Positions 28,601-36,752 of a stretch of DNA of 64,000 bases are shown piece by piece; the first letter of the stretch is position 1; each line of letters starts with the position of its first letter. Source of the DNA: Tsuneonella suprasediminis. GTDB lineage: Bacteria > Pseudomonadota > Alphaproteobacteria > Sphingomonadales > Sphingomonadaceae. The stretch is from the NCBI RefSeq assembly GCF_003605755.1, contig NZ_RAHJ01000018.1:620001-684000 (forward strand), written 5' to 3'. The notes under the pieces were generated by a model. It did not search any database. It was not told where the DNA came from and saw only the letters and a list, made by a program, of their open reading frames with translations. The position numbers and the translations under genes are program-made.

Positions 28601-28660
28601 GCGCCAGGACAGTGGCCCATGTGGTCCATGTCTCAGCCAAGATATTGAAAAGAGAGGGCC

Positions 28661-29533
28661 ATGAAAGACTACACCCAGATCAAGCTCGACATCGCGGACG
28701 GCATCGCCACGATCACGCTTCATCGCCCGGAAAAGATGAATGCGTTTACCCGCACGATGATGGCGGAGATGATCGATGCGCTCGACATAACCGACGCCGA
28801 CGACAGCGTGCGGGCAGTGATCGTGACCGGCAGCGGGGAGAAGGCGTTTTGCGCCGGGGCCGACCTGACGCCGGAAGGGGGCGGCCACGTGTTCTCCGAT
28901 CCCAATCCGGTTGAAGACTTGTCGGATGAACGGGTGCGCGATGGTGGCGGGCGGCTGACTCTGCGCCTGTTCAATTCGCAGAAACCGCTGATCGGCGCAT
29001 GTAACGGTGTCGCGGTGGGTGTCGGTGCGACGATGCAGTTGCCGTTCGATATCCGGCTGGCGAGCGACAATGCCCGGTTCGGGTTCGTGTTTGCCCGGCG
29101 CGGCATCACGCCGGAAGCCTGTTCGAGCTGGTTCCTCCCCCGGCTGGTCGGGATGCAGACCGCGCTGGAATGGTGCATGACCGGGCGCATCTTCGGCGCG
29201 AAGGAAGCGCTGGCCGCAGGGCTGGTGCGATCGGTTCACCCGCAGGGCGAGCTGATTGGCGCGGCGCGGGCACTGGCGCGCGAGATTGCCGACAATACCT
29301 CTGCCGTATCGGTGGCGATGACGCGGGCGATGCTGTGGCGGCTTTCCGCTCTGGACCATCCGATGATGGCGCACCGGATCGACAGCCGCGCAATCTATCG
29401 CCTCAGCCGCAGCGACGATGCGAAGGAAGGTGTGGCCAGTTTCCTCGCAAAGCGCAGTCCGGTCTATCCCGACACCGTCAGCGGTCAGATGCCGGACTTC
29501 TACCCGTGGTGGGAAGAACCGGATTTCGAATAG
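28661..29533 (+). CDS. Enoyl-CoA hydratase/isomerase family protein
   Basis: 290 residues of the crotonase fold. Visible segments are ATITLHRPEKMNAFTRTM, the oxyanion-hole loop GSGEKAFCAGADL (about residues 58-70), and CNGVAVGVGATMQLPFDIRLAS with ARFGFVFARRGITPEACSSWFLPRLVG, where E at the expected catalytic position is present in the GITPEA loop. Family members hydrate enoyl-CoA or isomerise double bonds. Located beside thiolase and SDR genes, it likely acts in acyl-CoA degradation, though the terminator upstream makes it a separate transcript. A good AGAGAGGGCC ribosome-binding site fixes the start. Confidence 0.9.
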   Translation: MKDYTQIKLDIADGIATITLHRPEKMNAFTRTMMAEMIDALDITDADDSVRAVIVTGSGEKAFCAGADLTPEGGGHVFSDPNPVEDLSDERVRDGGGRLTLRLFNSQKPLIGACNGVAVGVGATMQLPFDIRLASDNARFGFVFARRGITPEACSSWFLPRLVGMQTALEWCMTGRIFGAKEALAAGLVRSVHPQGELIGAARALAREIADNTSAVSVAMTRAMLWRLSALDHPMMAHRIDSRAIYRLSRSDDAKEGVASFLAKRSPVYPDTVSGQMPDFYPWWEEPDFE

Positions 29534-29545
29534 GACACATCGCGA

Positions 29546-30412
29546 ATGGACGCCTGGCATATCGGAGTGATCGGCGGATCGGGCCTGCACGACGGGCTCG
29601 ATCTGGAGGACGCGCAAGAGATTACTGTCTCTTCTTCGTTCGGTGAACCGTCCGGCCCGGTTACCACTGGCAAGCTGGGCGGGGTGCGCTTCACGTTCCT
29701 TGCCCGGCATGGCGCAGGGCACCGCCTCTCCCCCTCCTCTGTGAATTACCGGGCCAATATCGATGTGTTGAAACGATGCGGGGTTACCGATGTCGTCTCG
29801 CTATCGGCCATCGGTTCGTTGCGCGAAGAGCTGGCGCCGGGGCATTTCGTGGCAGTCGACCAGTTTATCGATCGCACCGAGGGGCGTGATCGCAGCTTCT
29901 TCGGGGCCGGCATGGTGGCGCATGTCTCGCTGGCCGACCCGGTGTGCGCCCGGCTGTCCGCACTGGCAGGCGATGCGGCGCAGGCGGCGGGGGCAGAGGT
30001 CCATCGTGGCGGGTGCTATATCGCGATTGAAGGGCCGCAGTTCTCCACTCGCGCCGAAAGCCGCCTTTACCGCTAGTGGGGCGCCGATGTGATCGGCATG
30101 ACTGCCATGCCCGAAGCGCGGCTGGCACGCGAAGCGGAACTGCCATACGCCGTGCTGGGCATGGTGACCGATTACGATGCCTGGCGGGACGAAGCGGCTG
30201 GAGTCGAAGCGGCCGATGTGTTCGCCACGATGAAAGCCAATGCAGCCACTGCGCGCGCGACGATGGTGGCGCTTGCAGGCCTGCTGCCGGAAGACCGCGC
30301 GCCGGTGCCTGCCGATACGGCATTGAACGGAGCGCTGGCGACAGCCCCGGATGCCCGCGAATGGAAGATTATTACGCAGCTCGACGCAATAGCTAAACGT
30401 GTATTGCGCTGA
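29546..30412 (+). pseudogene. S-methyl-5'-thioadenosine phosphorylase gene interrupted by TAG
   Basis: Codons 1-176 encode the family opening HIGVIGGSGL, the phosphate-binding FLARHGAGHRLSPSSVNYRAN, and the IEGPQFSTRAESRLYR segment. Codon 177 is TAG (30074-30076). In the same frame the sequence continues as [21 protein letters not shown] and TDYDAW to a TGA at 30412, all typical of methylthioadenosine phosphorylases. Homologs have Ser at the stop position, so one TCG-to-TAG change explains the break. The upstream fragment lacks the substrate-binding Met and the Asp pair (D209/D211 in TDYDAW), so it should be inactive. The alternatives are a sequencing error, read-through, or a recent mutation. 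The full gene would be 288 residues; its job is to recycle methylthioadenosine from polyamine synthesis. Confidence 0.88.
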
Positions 30413-30456
30413 ACGCCCACTTGCCAAGCGCGTTGGTTTCCCTAGTAACGAAAATC

Positions 30457-30948
30457 ATGGGAGAATCTGAAGCAACCAATACCCGCCTGACGGATTTTCT
30501 GCCGTACCTTCTGTCGGTGTCATCCAACGCGGTCAGCACGCGTGTGGCGGAAGTGTATCGCGCGCGTTTCGGTCTGCGTATCGCTGAATGGCGGGTGATG
30601 GCCGTGCTGGGCGATGCAGGCGACATGACTCAGCGCGAACTGACTTCGGCCACTTTGATGGACAAGGTCGCCGTCAACCGCGCATGCCGCGAACTGGAAG
30701 ATCGCGATCTTGTCGCGCGTCGTGCCAACGCCGCCGATGGCAGATCGCACCATCTGGCGCTGACCGATGCCGGGCGCGAAATGCACGGGCGGATCATGCC
30801 GCTGGCGCTGGAGATGGAAGCGAAGCTGTTCGCCAGCTTCACCGATGCGGAACAGGAAAGCTTCCGCCATCTGCTTGCCCGCGTGCGCGAAGCGGCGGGC
30901 GAACTCGATCCCGATACGATGCCTGACACGATGGAAGATCCCACCTGA
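30457..30948 (+). CDS. MarR-family transcriptional regulator
   Basis: 163 residues from the ATG at 30457; a TTG start at 30421 would add 12. The winged helix domain is clear: VSTRVAEVYRARFGLRIAEWRVMAVLGDAGDMTQRELTSATLMDKVAVNRACRELEDRDLVARRANAADGRSHHLALTDAGRE, with the helix-turn-helix about residues 60-100 and the wing DGRSHHL. MarR proteins are dimeric repressors, often sensing phenolic or acyl-CoA ligands. The neighbours suggest control of the acyl-CoA set upstream, but no operator was confirmed. It lies 44 bases after the broken phosphorylase gene. Confidence 0.9.
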   Translation: MGESEATNTRLTDFLPYLLSVSSNAVSTRVAEVYRARFGLRIAEWRVMAVLGDAGDMTQRELTSATLMDKVAVNRACRELEDRDLVARRANAADGRSHHLALTDAGREMHGRIMPLALEMEAKLFASFTDAEQESFRHLLARVREAAGELDPDTMPDTMEDPT

Positions 30949-30978
30949 CTGGTCCGCGTCCGCACTGCTGATCCCCCA

Positions 30979-31007
30979 GTCGGGGCCGACGCGAGGCCAG
31001 CCCCGAC
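30979..31007. terminator. Hairpin between convergent marR-type gene and tadC
   Basis: Arms GTCGGGGC (30979-30986) and GCCCCGAC (31000-31007). There is no clear T run on either side. It sits between the two convergent stop codons at 30948 and 31018, a usual place for a bidirectional terminator. Confidence 0.55.
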
Positions 31008-31017
31008 AATTGGGTGA

Positions 31018-32025
31018 TTACTGGGCGTTGTTCGCGGCGAAGGCATCACCGATCGAACAGGCCGCCGGGCCAAGAATGACGATGAACAGCACCGGCAGGA
31101 TGAACAAAATCAGCGGCACAGTCATGATCGCAGGCAGACGCGCTGCTTTCTCCTCGGCGCGCATCATCCGTTCGTTGCGGAATTCCGCCGACAGAACACG
31201 CAGAGCCGACGCCAGCGGCGTGCCGTATCGTTCGGTCTGCACCATTGTCGTCACCACGCCTTTGACCGCTTCGAGGTTCACGCGATAGGCAAGGTTGTTG
31301 AACGCCTGCTTGCGTTCGTTGAGGAATGACAGTTCGATGGCGGTCAGGGCAAATTCGTCACCCAGTTCGGGATAAGCGCGGCCCAGTTCCTTGGCGACAC
31401 GGTTGAACGCCGCATCGACCGTCAGACCGGCCTCTGCGCAGATCACCAGCAGGTCGAGCGCATCGGGCAACCCCTTGCGGATCGCGTCGGTGCGCTTGGT
31501 CGCCTTGTTCTGCAGGAACAGTTCGGGCAGCTTGTATCCCAGGCCCACTGCAGCGGTCAGCGCCAGCAGACGTTTCATGCTGCCCCATTCGGGGAACATG
31601 CTGGAAACGTAGAACACCAGAAATGCAAGCACGCCCAGCGTGATGGGAATGACCATGCGCGCGAAAATCACGAACACAGCCAGTTCCTTGTTGCGGTATC
31701 CGGCCCATGCCAGCTTCTGCTGGATCACTTCGATCTGGCTTTGCTGGAGCACTTTCATGCTCGACAGCGTTTCCTTGACCTTCTCGGTCTGGTTGGTCTT
31801 GCGGACGAGGCTCTGCCGTTTGCGGGCGTTCGCGGTAACTATGCCCGATTTCAGCTCGTCGCGCCGCTCGTTGAGAGCCTTCACGCGCTTCGCCATCGGG
31901 TCTTTGACTGTGACTGCAGCATAAATCGCGAGCATCACCATCATGGCGGCAACCCCCGCAAGGATTGTGCCAACGAACATGACATCGATGCCGAGAAGGG
32001 TCGGACCGGGTGCGTTGTTGATCAT
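31018..32025 (-). CDS. tadC: Tad pilus inner-membrane platform protein TadC
   Basis: 335 residues, type II secretion F domain protein. An N-terminal membrane helix (MFVGTILAGVAAMMVMLAIYAAV), a charged cytoplasmic region, two helices in the middle, the conserved GLPDALDLLVICAEAGLTVDAAFNRVAKELG segment of T2SSF domains, and a C-terminal helix pair. With TadB it forms the inner-membrane base of the Flp pilus machine. Start MINNAP at 32025 is chosen because the longer frame overlaps tadB. It is the last gene of the visible cluster; the tadD-type TPR genes often found after it are absent, as the next gene is convergent. Confidence 0.92.
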   Translation of the reverse strand: MINNAPGPTLLGIDVMFVGTILAGVAAMMVMLAIYAAVTVKDPMAKRVKALNERRDELKSGIVTANARKRQSLVRKTNQTEKVKETLSSMKVLQQSQIEVIQQKLAWAGYRNKELAVFVIFARMVIPITLGVLAFLVFYVSSMFPEWGSMKRLLALTAAVGLGYKLPELFLQNKATKRTDAIRKGLPDALDLLVICAEAGLTVDAAFNRVAKELGRAYPELGDEFALTAIELSFLNERKQAFNNLAYRVNLEAVKGVVTTMVQTERYGTPLASALRVLSAEFRNERMMRAEEKAARLPAIMTVPLILFILPVLFIVILGPAACSIGDAFAANNAQ

Positions 32026-32035
32026 TACCGCGTCC

Positions 32036-33007
32036 TCAGATCTCGAAGCTGACCATCTTGGCCATGATGAACACCCCGATCGACATCCAGACCAGCCCGC
32101 CAAGGCCAGCCACGATCAGGCGATCTTCGGTGAAAAAGCCGCCGACATATTCCGGGTTGATCCACCAGATCATAACGAAAACCAGGAACGGCAGAGCACC
32201 CACGATATAAGCCGAGGCCTTCGATTCAGAGCTCATCGCCCGGATCTTCAGCTTCATCTGCGCCCGTTTCCGCAACACGTCGGCAAGGTTCGACAGCGTT
32301 TCCGCCAGATTGCCCCCGGTCTCGCGTTGAATCGCTAGAGTGATGCAGAAGAAATTGAATTCAGGGATGCCCAGCCTGTCGGCTGTTTCCTGAAGCGATT
32401 CCTCCATCGTGCGGCCGATGCGAATACGTTCCACGATGCCCTTGAATTCGATGCCGACAGGGCCGGGCACTTCCTGCGCGACGACTGTCAGCGTTTCGGT
32501 GACCGGCAGGCCGGATCGCAAGCCGCGAACCAACAGTTCGATCGCATCGGGAAACTTGGAGTTAAACGCATTGGTCCGTCGTTTGATGAGGAAGTTCACC
32601 ACCAGATGCGGGATACCGGCACCGATGCACATACCGATAGCCAGCGACAACATCAGCGCACCGGTTCGCAGATACATGATAACGGCAAATGCAAGGGCGA
32701 TGCCCAGCGATGCATAGAGATACTGCGAAATGGTCCATTTCTTGCCGGTCCGGTCGAGCCTTACTGCAAGTGCTTCGATCTTCGATCCGGATCCGGCGAC
32801 CTTGTGCATCTTGGGCTTACGCGCAGCGATGGCCTTCTTAAGCTGCGATTCGACCTTTGCGTCCGTACTTTCCGAATGACGGTAGCGGACGGCTTCCAAA
32901 CGGCGCGTACCTTCTTTCGCCGGGGAGGGCCCGGAGAACGCGGCATAGGCAAGCCCAAGGGTTGCCATCAGGCCGACTGCCAACATCAGAAGCTGCACTA
33001 CATTCAT
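32036..33007 (-). CDS. tadB: Tad pilus inner-membrane platform protein TadB
   Basis: 323 residues with a T2SSF domain. The N-terminal helix (VVQLLMLAVGLMATLGLAYAAF) is followed by a basic linker, a helix pair, the segment FPDAIELLVRGLRSGLPVTETLTVVAQEVPGPVGIEFKGIVERIRIGRTMEESL characteristic of TadB, and C-terminal helices. It works with TadC as the platform for Flp pilus assembly and retraction. The start at 33007 is 80 bases after cpaE; in most tad clusters the ATPase gene cpaF would occupy this position. It is followed by tadC after 10 bases. Confidence 0.93.
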   Translation of the reverse strand: MNVVQLLMLAVGLMATLGLAYAAFSGPSPAKEGTRRLEAVRYRHSESTDAKVESQLKKAIAARKPKMHKVAGSGSKIEALAVRLDRTGKKWTISQYLYASLGIALAFAVIMYLRTGALMLSLAIGMCIGAGIPHLVVNFLIKRRTNAFNSKFPDAIELLVRGLRSGLPVTETLTVVAQEVPGPVGIEFKGIVERIRIGRTMEESLQETADRLGIPEFNFFCITLAIQRETGGNLAETLSNLADVLRKRAQMKLKIRAMSSESKASAYIVGALPFLVFVMIWWINPEYVGGFFTEDRLIVAGLGGLVWMSIGVFIMAKMVSFEI

Positions 33008-33050
33008 CGGTATTCTCGCTTATTGCCGCCCGATTGTGTTCGCCGGGCCC

Positions 33051-33080
33051 GCGGCGCAACGGACAGGGCCGGTGCGCCGC
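33051..33080. repeat. Inverted repeat in the cpaE-tadB gap
   Basis: Arms GCGGCGCA (33051-33058) and TGCGCCGC (33073-33080) with a 14-base loop. The repeat lies in the 79-base gap where the ATPase gene cpaF is normally found. No T run follows on the minus strand. It may be an attenuator or the trace of a deletion. Confidence 0.5.
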
Positions 33081-33086
33081 AATGCC

Positions 33087-34364
33087 TCATGCGTCGACCT
33101 TTGCCGGTTTCGCTTTCTTCGCCAGCAACCCTTTGAGATCGAGGCTGCCGAGCAGCGACTTTTTGGAGGCGCCAGTTCCCTCTGCGGCCTCTGTATCGCC
33201 GCTGCCGATCACGCGTTCCGCCAACTGCCGGATTGCTGCTGTGGCCTTGCTGCCACGATTGGCTTCGACAAAAGTCTGTCCCAGTTTCGCGGCGTTCGCG
33301 GCGGCCTTGCTGTCGAAAGGGATCATAAAGTCGATCGGGCATTCGATAGAGGCTTCGAAATCGGCCTTGCTGATTTCGGCCATGCCCGGCTGCACTTTGT
33401 TGGTCACGATCAGTGGCTGCGCGTGGGCGGCGTTGGTCTTCAGCCAGCTCAGAATGCGGATCGCATCGCGCGCGCTTGCCAGCGTCAGCTCGGTCGCCAG
33501 AACCACGACATTTACGTCTGCCAGCAAGTGCGGGAAGTTGATCAGCATGTTCCGCGGCAGATCGATGACTGTCATTTCGAATGCCTGGCGGAATTCCTCC
33601 TCCAGCTGAAGAAATGCACTGCCATCGGTCATCAGCGGGGCGTTGATCGGTGCTTCCGCCGAAAGAATCGCGAGATTGTCGTTTGCACGGATCATTGCGC
33701 GTTCGATGAACAGCCCGTCGATCCGGCTGGGGTTGTCGATCGCATCGGTCAGTCCGCGACCCGGTTCGAGATCGAGTGCCAGTGCGCCGGTCCCGAAGTG
33801 CACGTCGAGATCGAGCAGTGCGGTTGGCAGTTTGTGATCCGTCGAAAACAGCCATGCCAGCGATGTTGCCAGCGTCGATGATCCGACCCCGCCACGCGTC
33901 CCGACGACTGCGGTGGAAATATGCCGCTTGGCCGCATCCCCGTCAGTTGTCTTCGGTGCCGAGAAGACGGCCTGTGCCTGTGTCAGCGAATCCCGAAGCT
34001 GCCCGGCGGAAAGCGGTTTGAGCAGGTAATCGTGGATCCCGCTGGACAGCAGATCGCGGTAGAGGCGGACATCGTTGACCTGACCGACCGCGATCACCAC
34101 CGTCCCCGGCTCGCACACTTCGGCAAGGGCGTTGATATCGTTCAGCGGATCGCCGCTTTCGGACAGATCGACCATCAGAATGTTGGGGCTGGCCGAAACC
34201 GAGAGCGACTGGACGGCGTTGCGCAAGCCACCTTTGGCGCACTTTTCCGGCTGCCAGCCCATTTCGATCACGACCGGGCGCAATGAATCGAGCGCGGTAT
34301 CGTCGCAGAGGAAAGCGGCAAAAGGATCGCGCCCGCCTGCGTTGGGTTTCCAAGGTGCGTTCAT
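33087..34364 (-). CDS. cpaE: Tad pilus localisation protein CpaE/TadZ
   Basis: 425 residues in two parts. Residues 14-135 form an atypical receiver domain with the HDYLLKPLSAGQL segment (Lys117). Residues 150-400 form a MinD/ParA-like ATPase domain with the deviant P-loop GTRGGVGSST (155-164), in which the usual lysines are missing, as is common in TadZ/CpaE. It guides the pilus machine to the pole. The start at 34364 follows one base after the cpaD stop. The C-terminus is a basic tail ending in KPAKVDA. Start choice excludes the 12 extra codons that overlap cpaD. Confidence 0.92.
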   Translation of the reverse strand: MNAPWKPNAGGRDPFAAFLCDDTALDSLRPVVIEMGWQPEKCAKGGLRNAVQSLSVSASPNILMVDLSESGDPLNDINALAEVCEPGTVVIAVGQVNDVRLYRDLLSSGIHDYLLKPLSAGQLRDSLTQAQAVFSAPKTTDGDAAKRHISTAVVGTRGGVGSSTLATSLAWLFSTDHKLPTALLDLDVHFGTGALALDLEPGRGLTDAIDNPSRIDGLFIERAMIRANDNLAILSAEAPINAPLMTDGSAFLQLEEEFRQAFEMTVIDLPRNMLINFPHLLADVNVVVLATELTLASARDAIRILSWLKTNAAHAQPLIVTNKVQPGMAEISKADFEASIECPIDFMIPFDSKAAANAAKLGQTFVEANRGSKATAAIRQLAERVIGSGDTEAAEGTGASKKSLLGSLDLKGLLAKKAKPAKVDA

Positions 34365-34365
34365 G

Positions 34366-35025
34366 TCAGTTGCTCCCTCCGCCGCTACCGCCTGTGCCAC
34401 TCGATTTGAGGTCGCCTGCGCCGGTCGGCGCCTTCTTGCGATAGGTGTCGATTGCCTTATTCGAGCTCATAATGGTCGTGTCGCCCGTGCCGGCCTGACC
34501 GCTGATCAGGTCTTCCGGGTTGGCGACCATCGCGGCGAGATTGCTGTTGGTCGCACAGCCATAATTGGGTGACGTGGCGTTATTGTAGTTCGCGTCGCTC
34601 TTGGCAGACCAGTCCGGGCAGCCGGGAACGTGTGCGGTGGAACGGGTGATCACCACCCGTGCGGTGCCCATCGGCACAGCGCCGGTCGTGACCGGTGCAC
34701 CATTGCTCAGCAGGATGCCGTGGCGTGCGGCAAGCTGCCCGATGGCATCGCGCGTGGCCCCGTTGGTCTGGGGATCGTCGATCGACACGCGATCGCCATA
34801 GCGCAGGTCCATCGCATCGAACCAACCGGCAAGACGCTGCTGTTCGGGGATCGAGAGGCCATCGTATCCTGTCGCGACATCGAATGTGAAATTCGTCCGC
34901 TCAACCACCGGCTGTTTCGTTGAATAGAGCGAGCGATTCTGCGGCATGCCACCGCAGGCAGCGAGCGAAAGGCCCAGAGTGAGGGCGACAGCACCGGCAA
35001 GTTTGCGGTTTAGGGTGTTGGTCAT
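34366..35025 (-). CDS. cpaD: Tad pilus lipoprotein CpaD
   Basis: 219 residues. The N-terminus is a lipoprotein signal with lipobox LSLAACG. The mature protein carries the CpaD family core YDGLSIPEQQRLAGWFDAM, LRYGDRVSIDD and the CPDWSAKSDANYNNATSPNYGCATNSNLAAMVANPEDLI segment, which is diagnostic. It ends in a glycine/serine-rich tail. It is thought to help the secretin CpaC in the outer membrane. The start at 35025 has an AAGGTGAG ribosome-binding site and begins the signal peptide. It lies 16 bases after cpaC and 1 base before cpaE, so all three are on one transcript. Confidence 0.92.
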   Translation of the reverse strand: MTNTLNRKLAGAVALTLGLSLAACGGMPQNRSLYSTKQPVVERTNFTFDVATGYDGLSIPEQQRLAGWFDAMDLRYGDRVSIDDPQTNGATRDAIGQLAARHGILLSNGAPVTTGAVPMGTARVVITRSTAHVPGCPDWSAKSDANYNNATSPNYGCATNSNLAAMVANPEDLISGQAGTGDTTIMSSNKAIDTYRKKAPTGAGDLKSSGTGGSGGGSN

Positions 35026-35041
35026 CGGTCTCACCTTTTCC

Positions 35042-36688
35042 TTAGAAGCTGAAGCCAGGCTTCACATCGCCGGCATTGGCGGTGCGCTGCTTGTCGCGCT
35101 TGCTCTTCTTGCGGTTGTTCTTCGCTTGCTTGCCGCGTGCCTGATCCTGTTCGGCGGCACGCAACGATGGCAGCATCGCTTCCAGTTGCGAGATTTCCGC
35201 GTCAGGTGTCTGCCCGCCGCCGTTGCCGAGCGTGGGGCCCGGCCGCTGACCGGCGGCGCCGGATTTGCCTGCGTTGTCCTGCATTCCGAAGTAGCGTTGC
35301 AGTTCGTTGGCGGATTGATATCCATCGGTCGGCAGCTTGATTTCGTTGCCGTTCACCGGATTGACGAGATAGGGGGTGACGATAATCACCAGCTCTGTCT
35401 CGCCGTTACGGAACGAGGTCGAACGGAACAGATTGCCGAGGATCGGCACATCGCCCAGACCCGGCGCCTTTTCGATAGAATTCTGCGCGTTGGTGCTCAT
35501 CAGACCAGCGATCATGAAGCTTTGGCCCGAACCCAGTTCGATAGTGGTTTCAGCGCGGCGCACAGTCAGCGCAGGGATCTGGAAACCACCGAGCGACACT
35601 GCGCCCTGGCTCGACAGTTCCGACACTTCCGGCCGGACCCGCAAGGATATGCGGCCGTTGGCCAGAACCGTCGGTGTATAAGCAAGGCTGACGCCGTATT
35701 TGCGGTATTCAACCGAGGTCGAACCCAGTCCCTGACTGATCGGGATGGGGAATTCGCCGCCGGCGAGGAAGTCCGCCGTCTCACCTGACAGTGCCGTCAG
35801 GTTTGGCTGCGACAGCGTGGTGACCAGACCGACACGCTCTGCCAGATCGAGCGCGCCGATGATGTCGAGACCGAACAGGCGCCCTGCGGCCCCCAGCGTC
35901 GATCCGCCGCTGATCGGCTTAATCGATGATCCTTCGACAGTAATCGTCTTGGTCGGATCCAGCGGATCGGGAATGATCGTTTTGACCGATTGCCCCATTC
36001 CCAGTGTCTGACCGGGGCCGACATACTGATTGGGGGAGAAGCCTTCACGTCCGCGACCGATACCGAACTGGAAACCGTCGGTGCTGTCGATGGTCTTCAG
36101 GTTTACCCCCAGTTCACGCACCAGCGAGCGGCTGACTTCCGCGAATTTGACCTGCAGGTTGACCTGCAGCGGCGTGGCGGTTTTCAGACGGCTGATGACA
36201 TTGGCTTTATCGCCGACGAATGCCTGCACCAGTCGTTCGGCCTCCGCTGCATCTTCGGGTGCAGCGACCGTACCGGTCAGCAGAAATGTTTCCGTCCCCA
36301 TCGTGGCAACCGAAATCTTGGCCTCTGGCATGGCCAGCGCCAGCATCTGATCGACGCTGTCGATGTTCGATCCGACCCGCACATCGGCAGACCAGATCAC
36401 ATCGCCCGCCTTGTTGCTGGCATATACGGTTGTGACACCGCCGGATTTGCCGAACAGGTAAAGCTGACGGGCCGACTTTATCTGCACGTCCGCAATGCTG
36501 TCGTTCGCGACAAATACATCGGACATAGTGCCCGGAATATTGATCAGTTCCCCCCGTCCGATCGACAGGTTGATGCTGCGGCTGGGCGATACAGTGCTCT
36601 GTGCCTCGGCAGGTGCGGCGGGCAGGCCCACCAGCGGGAGCGCGGCCGCACCGGCAATCAGCAGAGAAGAAATAAGGCGGCGTTTCAT
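35042..36688 (-). CDS. cpaC: Tad pilus outer-membrane secretin CpaC
   Basis: 548 residues with a signal peptide (MKRRLISSLLIAGAAALPLVG). The N-terminal pilus-secretin domain (LSIGRGELINIPGTMSDVFVANDSIADVQIKS) and a BON-like region (TVAAPEDAAEAERLVQAF) are followed by the secretin domain (VGLVTTLSQPNLTALSGETADFLAGGEFPIPISQ and the VRRAETTIELGSGQSFMIAGL segment). It forms the gated pore for the pilus. The C-terminus is a lysine/arginine-rich tail. The start at 36688, with an AGGGGC ribosome-binding site, gives the signal peptide. The frame upstream is open to 36742 without homology. Confidence 0.94.
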   Translation of the reverse strand: MKRRLISSLLIAGAAALPLVGLPAAPAEAQSTVSPSRSINLSIGRGELINIPGTMSDVFVANDSIADVQIKSARQLYLFGKSGGVTTVYASNKAGDVIWSADVRVGSNIDSVDQMLALAMPEAKISVATMGTETFLLTGTVAAPEDAAEAERLVQAFVGDKANVISRLKTATPLQVNLQVKFAEVSRSLVRELGVNLKTIDSTDGFQFGIGRGREGFSPNQYVGPGQTLGMGQSVKTIIPDPLDPTKTITVEGSSIKPISGGSTLGAAGRLFGLDIIGALDLAERVGLVTTLSQPNLTALSGETADFLAGGEFPIPISQGLGSTSVEYRKYGVSLAYTPTVLANGRISLRVRPEVSELSSQGAVSLGGFQIPALTVRRAETTIELGSGQSFMIAGLMSTNAQNSIEKAPGLGDVPILGNLFRSTSFRNGETELVIIVTPYLVNPVNGNEIKLPTDGYQSANELQRYFGMQDNAGKSGAAGQRPGPTLGNGGGQTPDAEISQLEAMLPSLRAAEQDQARGKQAKNNRKKSKRDKQRTANAGDVKPGFSF

Positions 36689-36752
36689 AGCTTTGCCCCT
36701 CGTGTGAAATCCGAAACCCGGAATGGAATGCGTGGCGTTCATCGTGCAGTCC

